From contig NW_006766976.1 of NCBI RefSeq assembly GCF_000275845.1, positions 1 to 55,515 of the forward strand: a stretch of 55,515 nucleotides of DNA, written 5' to 3'. Positions 22,676 through 34,929 of the stretch are shown piece by piece. The position numbers were made by a program, and so were the translations under genes. The stretch is from Dichomitus squalens LYAD-421 SS1. Its lineage: Eukaryota; Basidiomycota; Agaricomycetes; Polyporales; Polyporaceae. Numbering within the stretch: the first letter of the stretch is position 1; every line of letters begins with the position of its first letter. A model generated the notes under the pieces. That model was not told the DNA's origin, did no database searches, and was given only the letters and a program-made list of their open reading frames with translations.

Positions 22676-24020
22676 TGGGGATTGCTCAGTCGGTACCCAA
22701 TCGTGGGGGCCTTATGTACTAGAAGCGAGCCTATTTGCGGGGTCCTACGGTACCGTGGCCTCGTGGTGATGAAATCGGGCTCGTATACACCGTTATTTGT
22801 CGGGAAGTCGGGAGTGTGAAACGCCGAACAAACCCCATGCCTTGCCATGACCCAACCATTCCAATGTATGGCCCTGGCGGGTACTGGTAGTCGCAGGTTC
22901 GCTTGCTGTTTGGAGAGTGCCCTTGGTATGGTCACGTTGACATGGATGGGAGTACTGATGAAACTCCAGGTATATGTCCTACAGTTCAAATGTTGAGATA
23001 ACACTGCATCACGGAGACTTGGGGGAGCGAACAGACACTTACAGCAGGCGATTCCGGACGTTCGGAAACCGGCAAGATAACCCCGGATGCAGAACCATAC
23101 TTCGCTGATCCGCCAGTCCTAATAAGCGGGGAAAGGGCGGATGAGATGGTGATAGAGCTCACCTAAGGAACACAGATTGAAGGGAAGTCGTCGGAATACC
23201 CACGTCCAGGCTGCCTCATGCCGATGTCAATGGGAAGGCACAACGCGTGGACTCGGATTCACCACGCAACCGCTACCCGTGTACCTGTGCGTGATTGGTC
23301 CAAAAAACCTTCTGTTCCCGGTGAGAAAAGAACAACGGGAATCATCCGTCAGTATCGGAAATCCGAGACCCTCAGTAGCTTGGGTCGGCGAGCTCCTTGA
23401 CGTGGCCCGTACAAACGGCATCATTAGTACAACAATAGAACCGGGACTTCCGGTACGCATACTGTAAAGTTCTTGGGATAGATGATAAGCGTTTCAATGG
23501 AGCCAAACCTCTAGCTACTAACGACGTCCCGAACGATCACTTGAAAAATGTACTCACATCGCTGTGTACTAAGAGTGGCAGTTTCCCTGAGCGCATAACA
23601 GCCCGGTAATGTGCACATACTGTACCCGCCGGTGACTCAGAGCACGAACGCTCATCTATCCAGCATTTTGGGGTCACAACTATGGTGGTCAGGTTACACC
23701 AATTTGCGCATATGGTGGGGGAGAGCGGCTCTAGACAGTCAAGAACGGATAGATGCAAAATATGCGGTGGATAGTCACATTGCAGGAGTCTGTTGGGAAA
23801 TGGGTGACTGTTACATACTGAGGTCAAGCCGGAAAAGTATGTGGACGAGTGTTTGATGGAACTTGTGAAAACATATCACGGGCGTCTAAATGCCAGACTT
23901 GACCTCGGCAGCGCCATTGCGGCTCACCTCATTCAGCGTCCTCGCTCGACGGCCGCTGACGTCCTTCTGTCTTTACCTCAATACTGCGTCCAAAATTGCT
24001 TTGTGAGCTTGCCCCCGATA
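22676..24020. other. Intergenic, no gene recognised
   Basis: It contains the upstream region of the minus-strand P450-2 and of the plus-strand SUZ gene. Short open frames lack motifs and splice continuity. No repeat or mobile element was recognised. Confidence 0.4.
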
Positions 24021-24777
24021 ATGTCATCAGCCCAGTCAAAGATCCAAACCGATTCCTGGGGCTCACCAGCAGTACGTGCGCCACCGCATTTGAGCCGACA
24101 TCGTTCGTGACTCTCGCAGGCGACATCAATCCAAGGGCGTGTGAATCCTGCATCAGATCACATAAGAGATGACTGGGACGATGACCAAGATGAGCTAGGA
24201 GAGGTGGAAGATCCACAGAAGGTCTGGGAGGAAGCGTAAGTACCTGGAGATATCTCGCTGTGACCATGATCTTGAACAGCCTACCCAACTACCGCCTTGT
24301 CTTCGTGTTCTTCCCAACAGAAATAAACGCGCCAGGATGCCGGAGCTCGTCATAGCGGGATCCAGTACAAGTGGGCCTTCAGTCACGTCTCCGCCACCTG
24401 CGGCCTTTCAACCAGTCCTCCGCATACTCAAACGACCCATCGCGACTCCATCCCCTTCATCTCCTCCGTCCTCAGTTTCCGCTTCGAGCAGCCCCTCGTC
24501 AAACGCTCCCTCGGGTACCTACGCGGAGCGCGAAGCACGTTATCAGGCCGCGCGCGATCGCATCTTCGGGGACAGCAGTCCGTCCTCAGATACGCCGGGC
24601 GAATCAGGCTTGCAACCGCCTCAGGCCCTCAAGAAGAGCCCACCACCTGTTGAGATCACTCGAGAACCCAAAGGTCTACCGATTACACAGGCAGGAGCGG
24701 ATGGGAGAGGGCAGGGTGGTGATATCAGAGGGTTCGGCAGCAGGCGAGGGAAACGGAAAGGAGCTGGACAACCCTAG
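24021..24777 (+). CDS. SUZ-domain protein
   Basis: Three exons (24021-24071, 24120-24235, 24321-24777) join in frame to about 207 residues. The N-terminus is short and acidic (D-D-W-D-D-D-Q-D-E), then comes P-V-L-R-I-L-K-R-P, a Ser/Pro-rich linker, and the SUZ signature Y-A-E-R-E-A-R-Y-Q-A-A-R-D-R-I-F-G near residue 130. The tail R-G-F-G-S-R-R-G-K-R-K resembles the SUZ-C element. SUZ domains bind RNA and occur in mRNA-associated proteins; the specific role here is unknown. It looks like a conserved housekeeping gene lying within the P450 array, not a pathway member. Confidence 0.75.
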
Positions 24778-27700
24778 GTGCGCCTGCTCCTCGCGTCCTC
24801 GGGAGCACTGTAGGCTAGCCATGACAATGTACTACTGACCATCGGTGTAGAGTCTTCCCTCTGTGTCTTCAGCTGGACGGAAGATACCACCTAAACAGGC
24901 CCGTGAGTACTTCCTCCATATCGGGCATAAGAATGATCATTGGCCGCCTTTCAGTGGATGGCGCGTGCGCGTGGACGGCTCGTAACAACGATAGCAGTCT
25001 CCCGACTACTCGCAGGATGCTCCACTCTGGACATGTCCATCGATGCCCTCCCTGCCACCCGTCGCTAATATGCCCTTCGTCTTCCCTTCCGGCTTATAAA
25101 TCTGTGTATGTGGGAGACTTCCCGTCGCACCCGTCACCAACCTCTGAAGTTTCCGGAGCTGCGCTCCTTATTCCTGTTGTGTATCGTCAAACCTGCGCGT
25201 CGTCATCGGTATATGGGCTTGCTCGGGTGACGGCCGAGGGTAGGCGTGGAGGGCAATATCTTGTCAATGGTCTTGATATTGCCTTCTCCGGCTTCGACTC
25301 ATGGGATGCTATGCACATGGGCAGACTGTAACCTGTATCAGCGAACATGCTGAATACACGGAGGCTACCCAGACGCGGCCACGGAGCGGTCACCTCTTGT
25401 CAACGCTAGCTGTAAACGCCAGCGCTACAGTGCCCGCCAGGGCCGGGCATGTTACGTATATGTGCGATAACTTCGGTATCTTTTGCTTCCTACAAGGAGC
25501 AGCAGCATTGTGGCAGCCGAATGAGGCTAGCTCGACAGAGTCTCACTCCCATGTAATATCCCACCCTCTTTCCATCGATTAGGATGCGCGTCGGATCCTG
25601 ACGGAGGAGAGCTGCTTGCCGAAGTTCCGTCACGTTGGTATTCCCGCACAGGTGTCACCAAGCTCCTTGTTCCTGTGCTGTACGCTTCCCTGCTATTGTC
25701 TCGAAAATTGTCGAATGCATGATCTCTGCTTCCTCTTATGGATCATCTTGACCCACACGAGCCGATGCGGCTCACGATGCTGCCAGATTCGGACTCAAAC
25801 TTCCACCAGATCCAGCCCGGAACCAATGCCACGCCACCTCTCTCTTTAGACCTTGCACCGTCGCCGTCCACTCATTTCTCCGGCTTCAGGACCGCTTGGC
25901 CGCGTTTCCTGCATTTATTTTTCCTCTACAGGATCATCACACAGGCCGTCGGGTGACCTTATTCCTTGATGGTCTCGCAGCTCACGTGAGGAAGTTTGGA
26001 AAGAGTGCAGGAAGCCTGTAGGACTCACGAGGTGGTGACCAGTTCCGACAACGAACGACGGCTACACACGCGAACTTTCTTCCATAGACACGACCCGATG
26101 GGTTGCAGAGATGCTCTGGTCTCTGCATGGCTAGTACCAAATTCCCGGACTTCGCGTCGTCATTCGCGTAACGGACCTTTCCCTACCAGTCATTAGCAAC
26201 GCCTTCGATGTGTCCTCACGAATTTGGTGACAATCGTCTACGCGATGAACGACAGGTACGGTATGTCACTACGGCCGTATTTCTCGTGTCACGTCTGGTG
26301 TGTCTGACTTATGACCGAGGGGCATTGTGCACCTTGACGCACCAGAGGCCCTAATGAGGATGGTGGCACGCACGAACCAGCAATCGACTTCTCCAAACGG
26401 GTTCCAACTGTCCATCCAGTGCGTCGCATGTATTCGTTTCACTAAGCGCCATCTCTGCGTCCGTTTGAACGAAATGACAGCGGCAGCATCGATATGCCCA
26501 CTATATGCCGTGACAACTCATGCATCCGCGGGCGATGATCGGGCTCTGCGATCGTAGTGCCATCATGCAAAGACAATCGCAGAAGCAGGAGGCACTTCGA
26601 CGGCACATGGTCGACACAATTAGCTTTGTCTAAAACATCCGTAAGTGTGGTCGCTAAATCGATCATCGATCCCTTCGTACTTTGTCCTCGCGAAATTGAC
26701 TTGAAGCGGGAATGTCCTTCGTAGGTGACGGTATTGATGCAGCGCGTTGCCTAGATGAATCCCGAAGAAGCTCGCAAGGAGGAAGAAGTGGTCCGCAGCC
26801 TAACAGGCGATGGTTCCGAGTCGTAACAGCAGTCTGTCTCGGTCCAATCAATAGGTTGTGACGTCATGACGCGGATACGGTAAGTGCAATCCAGGCCTGT
26901 CTGTGGTTTCATTTCGTCTAATCTCCGTCGGGTACCAGACGCTATCCACGATTCGGACTACCTTCTCGGCTACGACATCCATCATCTCCAAAAGCTCAGA
27001 AGAAGGTCCACCCCGAACTTGAACGGTAGTCACGAGATCAAGCCGATATCTCCTTTTCCAAAATCATATTGGCTGCGCGGTTATGTCTTAGCTGTGTGCG
27101 CCCGTTGTACCTCTTGTGAGTATCGCACATGTCTTTCCAAGATGACCAATATGAGGGGTACCTAATTCCAATGGGCTACACTTTCGAGCTACACTTTATC
27201 ACGAACATGTGGTATATCAGATCTTGGATTTAGCCCTTGTCGGGAATTCCTGCAGGGCTTGTGCAGATGATCCGCGCGTAGATGACAACCCAGAAACGTT
27301 CACAGCTAAACCGGTTTCTCAGGATGACCGCCTGGAACTCAATCACCCCGATTCTGCGACACCTGCGTTCGGATATTGGATTTAGTAAGGTCATTTCCGT
27401 ACGAGCTCTGCCGATGTCTTTCGTGTCCAGACAGATGTAAAGACTGACTCTACTGTTACAGAAAGGCATTTGCCACGGCGCCATTGTACTGAGGGGCCGC
27501 TTATTTTTGCTGTGACATGCTTCGACCGGCCAGCCGGTGGAGTGGACAACCTCACGCACCTAGAACTCCAGAAGACGCAAAGTATCCTTCCGTGAGTCAT
27601 CTGAAACAGTAGAAGTCTGACATCTATGAAGACAGGTACGAGACTAGCTTGTGTGCGCGAGTGCATTCCGAGTCCCTCTGGAGCTAAGCAAGGGTATCGC

Positions 27701-28115
27701 GATAAATGGCTTGAATGACACAAAGTTCGAACGCAATGTGCTTGCTCGAGCTTCCTTAGTAAGCCAAGGCCTTAAGGTTTGCGGCTCCAGTATCGTAGGA
27801 TTGCATCTGACCCTTCACCGTCCCGTATTGAAGGAGCAACTTCCTAAACAGGATACAACGCTGGGGCCCCTGGCACCTGAAACATTCCGATGCTCCGAAT
27901 GGCGTGGAACGCACCTTTGCCTAGATCCAATGGCAGAAGCAGCCCGCTGATGGGGTGCCAAGCGCCTCACAATTCGAGACTGGAATGCTACTCGAGATCT
28001 CACCGGCTCCCCCATGCATCGGGAAAGACGTATACCCGCTTGGCCTCACATGTCCTTCGCCTTCTTCTTTCAGTGTACGCTGGAGAATCATAGACGCCAC
28101 TCGTGCCTAGCCTCG
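24778..28115. other. Long gene-poor stretch
   Basis: About 3.3 kb with no gene I can support. The longest open frame (24903-25331, plus) has no recognisable motif, and neither does 25738-25956. Splice-like sites occur but no chain of exons gives protein-like sequence. It may be decayed sequence or contain a lineage-specific gene that I cannot read. Confidence 0.3.
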
Positions 28116-28123
28116 TATATAAG
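28116..28123 (+). promoter_or_regulatory. TATA box of P450-3
   Basis: TATATAAG lies 34 nt upstream of the first in-frame ATG (28157). Transcription would start roughly at 28145-28155, which makes either the first or a slightly later ATG the start. Confidence 0.5.
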
Positions 28124-28156
28124 CCCCTCGGTTGATGGTTACCTCTATAGCCCTAT

Positions 28157-30314
28157 ATGAGAACCATGAGCTTCACGGCTTCCTGGCTCTACATGGCTAC
28201 TTTCGTCTCTCATCCAGAGTTCAAGATGGCTGCGCACCAGCCAGTCTGGGCTTTGCTTATCCTCTCATTCCTCTTTATCGTTTTCAGTTCCATCTTCCAA
28301 ACCAAATGGGGGCGAAAATCTCTTCCCTTTCCTCCTGGTCCCAGACCCCTCCCCCTCATTGGAAATGCCGCTGATGTACCTACAACGATGATGGGCCAGC
28401 GATTCAAGGAGATGAATGACAAGTACGGTATGTCCAGCGTCGGATTGTCCATCGCTCCTCACATGGCACTCACTATATCCCGTCTGGTCGGTTTTTCAGG
28501 TGATGTCGTTTATCTCTACGCCTTCGGTCAACCGATGATCATCATTGGCTCCCATGAAGCGGCATCCGAGCTTCTGGATAAGCGTTCCGCAATCTATTCT
28601 GACAGACAGCCATCGGCAATGAGGGAACTGTGAGTGACATGTGCTCATCTGCATATCCACTCGAAACCGTTGCTACCTGCTCACTCCTTGTTCGTTCAGT
28701 GCTGGATGGGAGTGGACGTTCGTGCTCATGCCCTATGGTCTGCCTTGGCGCCGCAGAAGGAAGGAGATGCATCAATTCTTCAATCCAACTGCCGTCTCCC
28801 AGTATCAGCCTTTGCAACAGCGCGAAGCCCTGAACTTTCTCAAGAAGCTTCTCGAAAAACCAGATACCTTCCTCTATCAAGTCCGCCAGTGCGTACCTCT
28901 ACTGCTTACTTCTTTGGCTCTATTGTGACTTCACTAGCGATGTTGGCTCAACCTTCGCTTTTGCTGCGTATAGTTCCTTCGCGTCAACCAGCATGCGCAT
29001 CTCCTATGGTATCGAAGTAGTCGATGAGCAGGACCCGTACGTGGCAGCTGTCGAGAGAGGCGTAGCATCATTCAACGAGGCATTCGTCCCTGGGGCATTC
29101 CTTGTGGAGACCTTTCCGGTCCTCAAGAAACTCCCCGATTGGTTTCCCGGTGCAGGTTTCAAGCGCACTGCCGCGGCCTGGAAGAAGATTGCGCACAACA
29201 TGCGTGACGCTCCTTTTGAGAAGATGATGAAATCTTGGGTATGGCAACTGGGCATTCGTCCATGCAATCGGAGTGCTCACACGCGCATAACAGATGACGG
29301 GGGAAGCAGAATCGTCCATTGCGACCACGCTGATGCAGACTGCCCTGGATAAGACTGACATAGACATTGCAGAACAACAGATGGTTGCTCGGGACGTATC
29401 CGCCGTTGTGTATGCCGGTGTGTCCCGATTCTTCCTTTCCAATTAGTGTTGTTCCAAGTTTACGTGTCGTCCTCTAGCCGGTGCTGATACGGTAAGCTTC
29501 GCTGACCTTTGATTTGACCCGACGACAGTTGATGTTGCCTATAGACGATGTCGACTGTTCAAATATTCTTCATGGCGATGGCATGCTACCCAGAAGTCCA
29601 AGTAAAAGCCCGTGCCGAGCTCGACGCCGTCGTCGGGTCTGACCGCCTTCCTACCTTCGAGGACCACAAGTCGCTTCCCTACATCACTGCTATTGCGAAG
29701 GAGTCCATGCGATGGCAATCTGTGGTCCCACTCGGCATTCCTCATCGTTCGCTTGAGGATGACGAGTTCAGGGGCTACTTCATCCCCAAGGGGTCCGCCG
29801 TCATTGCAAACTTATATGCATTCTCGCGCGACGAACGTGTCTATCCAAATCCAGAGTCCTTCAATCCAGAACGCTTTCTCAAAAACGGCAAGATCAATAC
29901 GGAGGTCAGAGACCCCAACACGTTCGTATTTGGATATGGACGTAGGTATGTGCATTAGCATATCGTCCGCTGGACCCTTGTCCTTCATCGGCAGTATGCT
30001 GACAAGACTCGACCGATAGGATCTGTCCTGGGAGGCACTTCGCGGAGGCTTCTCTCTTTATCATGATAGCATCGGTCCTCCATACGCTTACCATCGACCA
30101 AGCGGTGGATCAACACGGGGAATCCATCGCTCCGGAGGCGAAGATGACCTACGGAGTGTTATCGTGAGTCACCTCCACACCCGTAACCCGACTTTTCTGG
30201 GCTGACAAGTTCGGGCACTACTGCAGGTATCCCGTGCCCTTCCCTTGCAGTATCAAGCCCCGCTCTGCCGATCATGCAGCTCTGATCCACACTAGCCTCG
30301 CTCACTCTGATTGA
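28157..30314 (+). CDS. Cytochrome P450 monooxygenase (P450-3)
   Basis: An intact member of the same P450 family as P450-2. The first ATG is at 28157. ATGs at 28166, 28193 and 28226 are in frame, and the last would give a more standard short anchor (M-A-A-H-Q-P-V-W-A-L-L). Blocks in order: F-P-P-G-P-R-P-L-P, G-D-V-V-Y-L-Y-A-F-G-Q-P, A-G-W-E-W-T-F-V-L, I-S-Y-G-I-E-V, I-helix G-A-D-T-T-M-S-T, ExxR E-S-M-R, N-P-E-R-F and heme loop F-G-Y-G-R-R then I-C-P-G-R-H-F-A-E-A across a short intron. It ends Y-P-V-P-F-P-C-S-I-K-P-R with TGA at 30312-30314. It converges with P450-4, with about 300 bp between the stops. Confidence 0.88.
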
Positions 30315-32097
30315 ATTATAAATTGCGAGCAAGGTCTCCTGTCAGGTTATATCATACAGTCCTTACTTGTAGGTATTGACTAAGTGCAACAACCCGTTGC
30401 TTCGTCGTCACTATCAAGGCACTTGCTCTTAACATTCTGTGAGCTTCCCCGGGATAATGCTAGGGAACGTAAACATGGTCCCCTGAGATGCAGAGACGAA
30501 ACGGACGACAACGAAGCGCAGTGAGCTTATTGGCTGAGAAGTCATGGTGCCCTCGCTTTGAAGTTTGAACGCTCTATATAGTTGACATTCGGTATCCGAG
30601 CCGCCAGTCTCCTAGCTCAGTCGGAGCATGAAGACCGAATCAGAGCTTCCGTAGACGTAGAGCGAGGCGTGATAACGCAATCAAATGCTTCTGGGTACCT
30701 GAGTCGCTGGTTGGTTAGTACGAATGCACTCCTGACACAGGTGACCGGAGAAGGCTTACGATACTACGCCGTTCGTCATCTTCACCTCCAACTGTAATGG
30801 TCTTCTTTCTTTGTCCAAAGGGGGACGGATGTTGAACACATGAAGAACAGACGAGAGGATCATGAAAAGAGACGCCTCTGCGAAGTGTCGTCCAGGGCAG
30901 ATCCTATACGACGGAGTTAGCGCGATCAACCAGATCTTTTGCAGCTGGCATCACCTCCGTCCATATCCGAAGACAAAATGAGATGGGTTAAGAACAGTGC
31001 TGTCCAGCTTTCTCTCCTCCGTCAAGAACCGCTCGGGTCTGAACGCTTCTGGATCAGGGTAGTATCGTTCGTCACGAGAGTATGACCTGCTTTGTACGGT
31101 GGTGAGTCATCTGTGCCCGGTATGCTAAGGGGAAACTACGCACCAGATATTAGACAGGACAATGGAACCCTTGGGAATTCGGTAGCCCATGTACACATCT
31201 TCTTCTATTGAAAAATGAGGCACAGCAAGAGGGACGACCGAACGCCACCGCATGCACTCCTTCACAATCGCCATGACGTACGGAAGGTCCTCCTTATCGG
31301 CCAGTGTCGGGAGCCGATCTGAGCCAATAACACGGCTGAGCTCTTTCTGTGCGCACTTCTGTGCCTCTGGGTGAGACGCCATCGCAGCAAGGAACGTGCT
31401 CAGAGTTGAGAGCGTCTGAGTGGACGCATTGTTAGTGGCGCCATGAGAATGAGACACTTCAAAATCCATACAGTGTCTGCCCCAGCGATGTAGGCAGCCG
31501 CAGCCGCACGCTTGGCGGTGTCCATTTCGTCTTTATTCTTGTCCTCAACGCGATCCAGCAGAATGCTTGCGATGGACTCATGTGCATGACCGCCACGCTG
31601 CGACCACAAGTACCGTGTGATCAGTATGGATTGGATCTGTGAACGATGTGGTAAAAGGAGCACCTCGATGTTCGTAATTGCTTCCCATGGAGCGTCTCGC
31701 AATTCCTCTACAACGGGGATCCAGCGAGCAAAGTCGCGCTTGAACTTGACGCCGGGAAACCAAGAGGGTATATGACGCAGGCTCGGAATCGTCTGTACCA
31801 AGTACATCAGGAAAACGTCACGGACTTGTACAGGTACTTGGGGTACTTGGCCAAGTACCTCAAGTATCCCAAGTACCTCAAGTACCCCAAGTCCAATGGA
31901 CTTGGCCAAGTCGGGTGGGTTGACTTGGCCAAGTACCAGGTACTTGGCCAAGTCCTCCAAGTCCCTGTTCAAGTTCATGCCCAAGTTCACTGTGAGATGT
32001 ATTGAATAAAGATGATATGCATGGAAGTCAATCAAAGGACAGCTGCTCTTGATCAAGGTCAAGTGTACAATATTTGTTAGCGGGTGCAGCGGCGGCC

Positions 32098-32184
32098 AAA
32101 AAAAATTGCCACCACAGGTAATTGAACCAGCAACCTGCAAATTCAGTGTCCAACACAGCATGTTCAACCACTACACCACAGAAG
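32098..32184 (-). repeat. tRNA-derived SINE-like segment inside the transposon
   Basis: On the minus strand an A-box-like TAGTGGTTGAACATG (complement of about 32159-32173) and a B-box-like GGTTCAATTAC (complement of 32118-32128) have near-tRNA spacing and are followed by a run of eight Ts (complement of 32098-32105), a pol III terminator. The T-arm does not pair properly, so this is not a functional tRNA gene. It resembles a tRNA-derived SINE head or a decayed tRNA carried within the element. Confidence 0.45.
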
Positions 32185-32209
32185 CTCACACTGTAGCACA
32201 GAATAGCAG

Positions 32210-32582
32210 NNNNNNNNNNNNNNNNNNNNNNNNNNNNNNNNNNNNNNNNNNNNNNNNNNNNNNNNNNNNNNNNNNNNNNNNNNNNNNNNNNNNNNNNNNN
32301 NNNNNNNNNNNNNNNNNNNNNNNNNNNNNNNNNNNNNNNNNNNNNNNNNNNNNNNNNNNNNNNNNNNNNNNNNNNNNNNNNNNNNNNNNNNNNNNNNNNN
32401 NNNNNNNNNNNNNNNNNNNNNNNNNNNNNNNNNNNNNNNNNNNNNNNNNNNNNNNNNNNNNNNNNNNNNNNNNNNNNNNNNNNNNNNNNNNNNNNNNNNN
32501 NNNNNNNNNNNNNNNNNNNNNNNNNNNNNNNNNNNNNNNNNNNNNNNNNNNNNNNNNNNNNNNNNNNNNNNNNNNNNNNNNN
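32210..32582. other. Assembly gap (Ns)
   Basis: 373 undetermined bases lie in the middle of the transposon that splits P450-4. The true length may differ. The second transposon copy (from 54964) has sequence extending across this position, starting after about 55355. Confidence 0.99.
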
Positions 32583-33868
32583 AACTTAAAGTCTTCTAAT
32601 CACATGTTATTGACCCTTCTTACTAATAGACTATAAAGCTGCTTCTACAGCCTTAAAACAGACTGGTTTACAACTAGTGTATGGTTGTCTATGATAGATA
32701 TTATTACATAAGAAGTATACAAGATGTGTGACTGATAAAACACCAATTGCTCAAATTGAGGCCTGAGTATACTGAAGTCAACATGTAAAGTCCAAGTTGT
32801 GGCCCAAGTACCCCAAGTACCCCAAGTATATAGACTTGGGTCAAGTCCGTGTACTTGGGACCAAGTACACAGACTTGGGGCCAAGTACACGGACTTGAGT
32901 CCAAGTACACGGACTTGAGGCCAAGTACACGGACTTGAGGCCAAGTACACGGACTTGAGTCCAAGTACATGAACTTGGGCCCAAGTATGGGTCCAAGTCC
33001 GTGACGTTTTCCTGATGTATCGCCCAGGCTGAAAGACGACGTTAAAGACGTCCATCGTGTTCTCGGCAATCTTGACGTATTTGTGATTCCCCTCTTCCTC
33101 TACGTCAATGCCGTACGCCACACGCATGATAATTGCTCCAATTAGACTGATAAGTCAATGAGGTGTGAAGAGCTGGTAGAAGATACGTGGGTCAGACGTA
33201 CGTACTGTCTTCCATGCTCCGCAAATCCACTAGGGTCCCGAAGTAACTTGAGCAAGTACTTCTTCGTCTCGAGCTCTTGTACCGGGCGGAAACGGGGAAT
33301 GGCGGCCAAATTCATGCACTGGTGGAACGCGCTCCTTGTCTTCCGCCACTGCGGCCCATACGCCATCATCGAAAACAGCCAGCCGAACCCGGTGCTACAA
33401 TGAAGTGGAATTTCAAATTAAATGACAAGACGTGTGAACTTCGCGAAGAACACACATTTGTGCCATGAGAGCCAAGTGCCGATCGGAGTAGATCGAAGAA
33501 CGTTTCTCAAGCAAGTCTATGGACGCTTCATGACTTCCGAGGATGATCATGGGCGTGCCCAGTGCGTCCAGGTACACAATGTCGCCTGCGCGAGATGAAT
33601 GCATTGATGTCAGCAGCGACAGCGGGAAGAATCGCTTAGATGTTGAAGACACACCATATGTCGCATTTAGGTCACGGTATGCGGTCTCAGGGTTATCCCC
33701 AGAGGGTATGTCGAGTACATTACCAATGAAGGGGAGCACAGGGGGTCCAGGAGGTAGCGGGAGATGGCGATAAGCGGACAGTGGAGAACGTAGTCTCTGC
33801 CATAGCAAAAATGCAGAGCAAGCGGCCAAAGTAACGGCGACCCAGCCAGTACTGCTATCGAAAGCCAT

Positions 33869-34929
33869 GATGGAGGAAAAAGCAATTGAGGGCACAGAGC
33901 AGCGTCATGAGGGATGTTAGCGAGTTTTATGTGAAACCTGGAGGCGATTTATGCCGGCATAGTGGGGTGCCTCGGATTTGGGGCTCCATTCACACACGGG
34001 CGATCCTCTCTAGATCCGTATGCCTAGATATCCTCAAATGGCATAATCCGATGCGTATATGTCTGACCCGAAGCCGTGCCGCACGGGCTGAGGCAGCAAA
34101 TAGCTTTCAGGTGCTGGAGGGTCCAATTGCGAGCTATGACATGGGGGGCCAAGGAATAACCCCCACGACAGGGAGCAATATCTGCTGCCGAGGCTATGCG
34201 CAAGGCGTACGGTGACAATATCACCTGCACACAGATGATGATCGTAGATGAAATAATGCCAAAGTATCGAGAATAGAGCGTACCTTTTGTGCACCTGACG
34301 AGAGTTAGAATATTTGGGAAGTGTGAAGATATAATATAGCTCTCTTGACCCCTCAATGCTCACCCTCGAGTATCGGTAGCTATACTCGAGCCCGCATTAA
34401 CGACAACGAGGGCGATCTCACATTGTGTCAAAGAGGAAGATGACTTCCATGCAGTGGAGGCGCTTAGGGTCAGTTCGCGTTGACGTGGCCATGTAGACGC
34501 CGAATTACAGTACGACAGCGGTGGTCCGTGACTCTACTACTACTTTGTCCCCATGTTCTCCTTACCCCATATATAACTTGCGGCACTACCCGCCGCACAC
34601 GGCCTACGCTCCCGGGCCTCCGTGGACCGTCACATCCTATATGCATGCCTACTCAACCACACGTCAAGACAGAACCTGTGTAACCCTTGAAACATAGCTC
34701 AATAGGGTATTCTCGCTCTGTCCGATCCGCGATCCCTTATCGGCCTGTCGCGCCAGGCCAGCAAGTGCCATCATATCCGCCTCGTCGCCCATCGCATGGG
34801 ATCCTCCTGCAAGACATTCCCAAGATCAGAACGATTCTGCGCAGTCCGACTGAATAAGCGTCTCCGCTTGTCGTGACCGGACTCGCACTCTGAACTCGAG
34901 GCCCTCCGGGTGTCTAGATTGTCCAGCTT
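33869..34929. other. Intergenic, no gene recognised
   Basis: Upstream region of P450-4. Only motif-less short frames occur, and no repeat was recognised. Confidence 0.4.

Larger units (their letters stand above)
31806..33017. mobile_element. TIR transposon with 20-bp subterminal repeats (copy 1), inserted in P450-4
   Basis: The ends are perfect inverted repeats starting CATCAGGAAAACGTCACGGA, flanked by TA on both sides (31804-31805 and 33018-33019), so the target duplication is TA. Both subterminal regions are dense in CCAAGT/ACTTGG: scattered at about 31822-31995, and as six in-register 20-bp units at 32861-32980 (core CCAAGTACACGGACTTGAGG, itself nearly palindromic). The N gap (32210-32582) hides the centre. 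No transposase is readable, so it may be non-autonomous. A TA target site recalls Tc1/mariner-type elements, but the superfamily is not established. Confidence 0.82.
30618..33868 (-). pseudogene. Cytochrome P450 (P450-4) split by a transposon
   Basis: All parts of a P450 of the same family are present on the minus strand. The ATG at 33868 is followed by an anchor and L-P-L-P-P-G-P-P, then G-D-I-V-Y-L-D-A-L-G, G-W-L-F-S-M-M-A-Y-G, V-A-Y-G-I-D-V, I-helix A-G-A-D-T, ExxR E-C-M-R, I-C-P-G-R-H-F-A-E-A, and a C-terminus ending in I-T-P-R-S with TGA at 30618. A transposon (31806-33017) interrupts the exon between Q-P-G-R-Y and L-V-Q-T-I-P-S-L. Removing the element and one TA would leave a continuous codon series there. 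With the insertion the frame reads into stops, so the allele should be null unless the element is spliced or excised. The flanking coding sequence looks otherwise undamaged, which suggests a recent event. Confidence 0.8.

Noticed and set aside
24903..25331. A 142-codon ORF as a gene
   Set aside because: No motif, no clear promoter and no in-phase exons on either side; consistent with chance in GC-rich DNA.
32106..32184. A functional tRNA gene on the minus strand
   Set aside because: A- and B-box-like sequences are present, but the T-stem does not pair and no credible acceptor stem forms.
32861..32980. Regular 20-bp repeats that superficially look like a CRISPR array
   Set aside because: The units are contiguous without unique spacers, are near-palindromic, lie between transposon ends and are in a eukaryotic genome.
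31806..33017. Treating the P450-4 insertion as a large intron
   Set aside because: Its boundaries are CATCAGG...CCTGATG with a TA duplication, no paralog has an intron there, and no matched GT-AG pair restores the exact codons.
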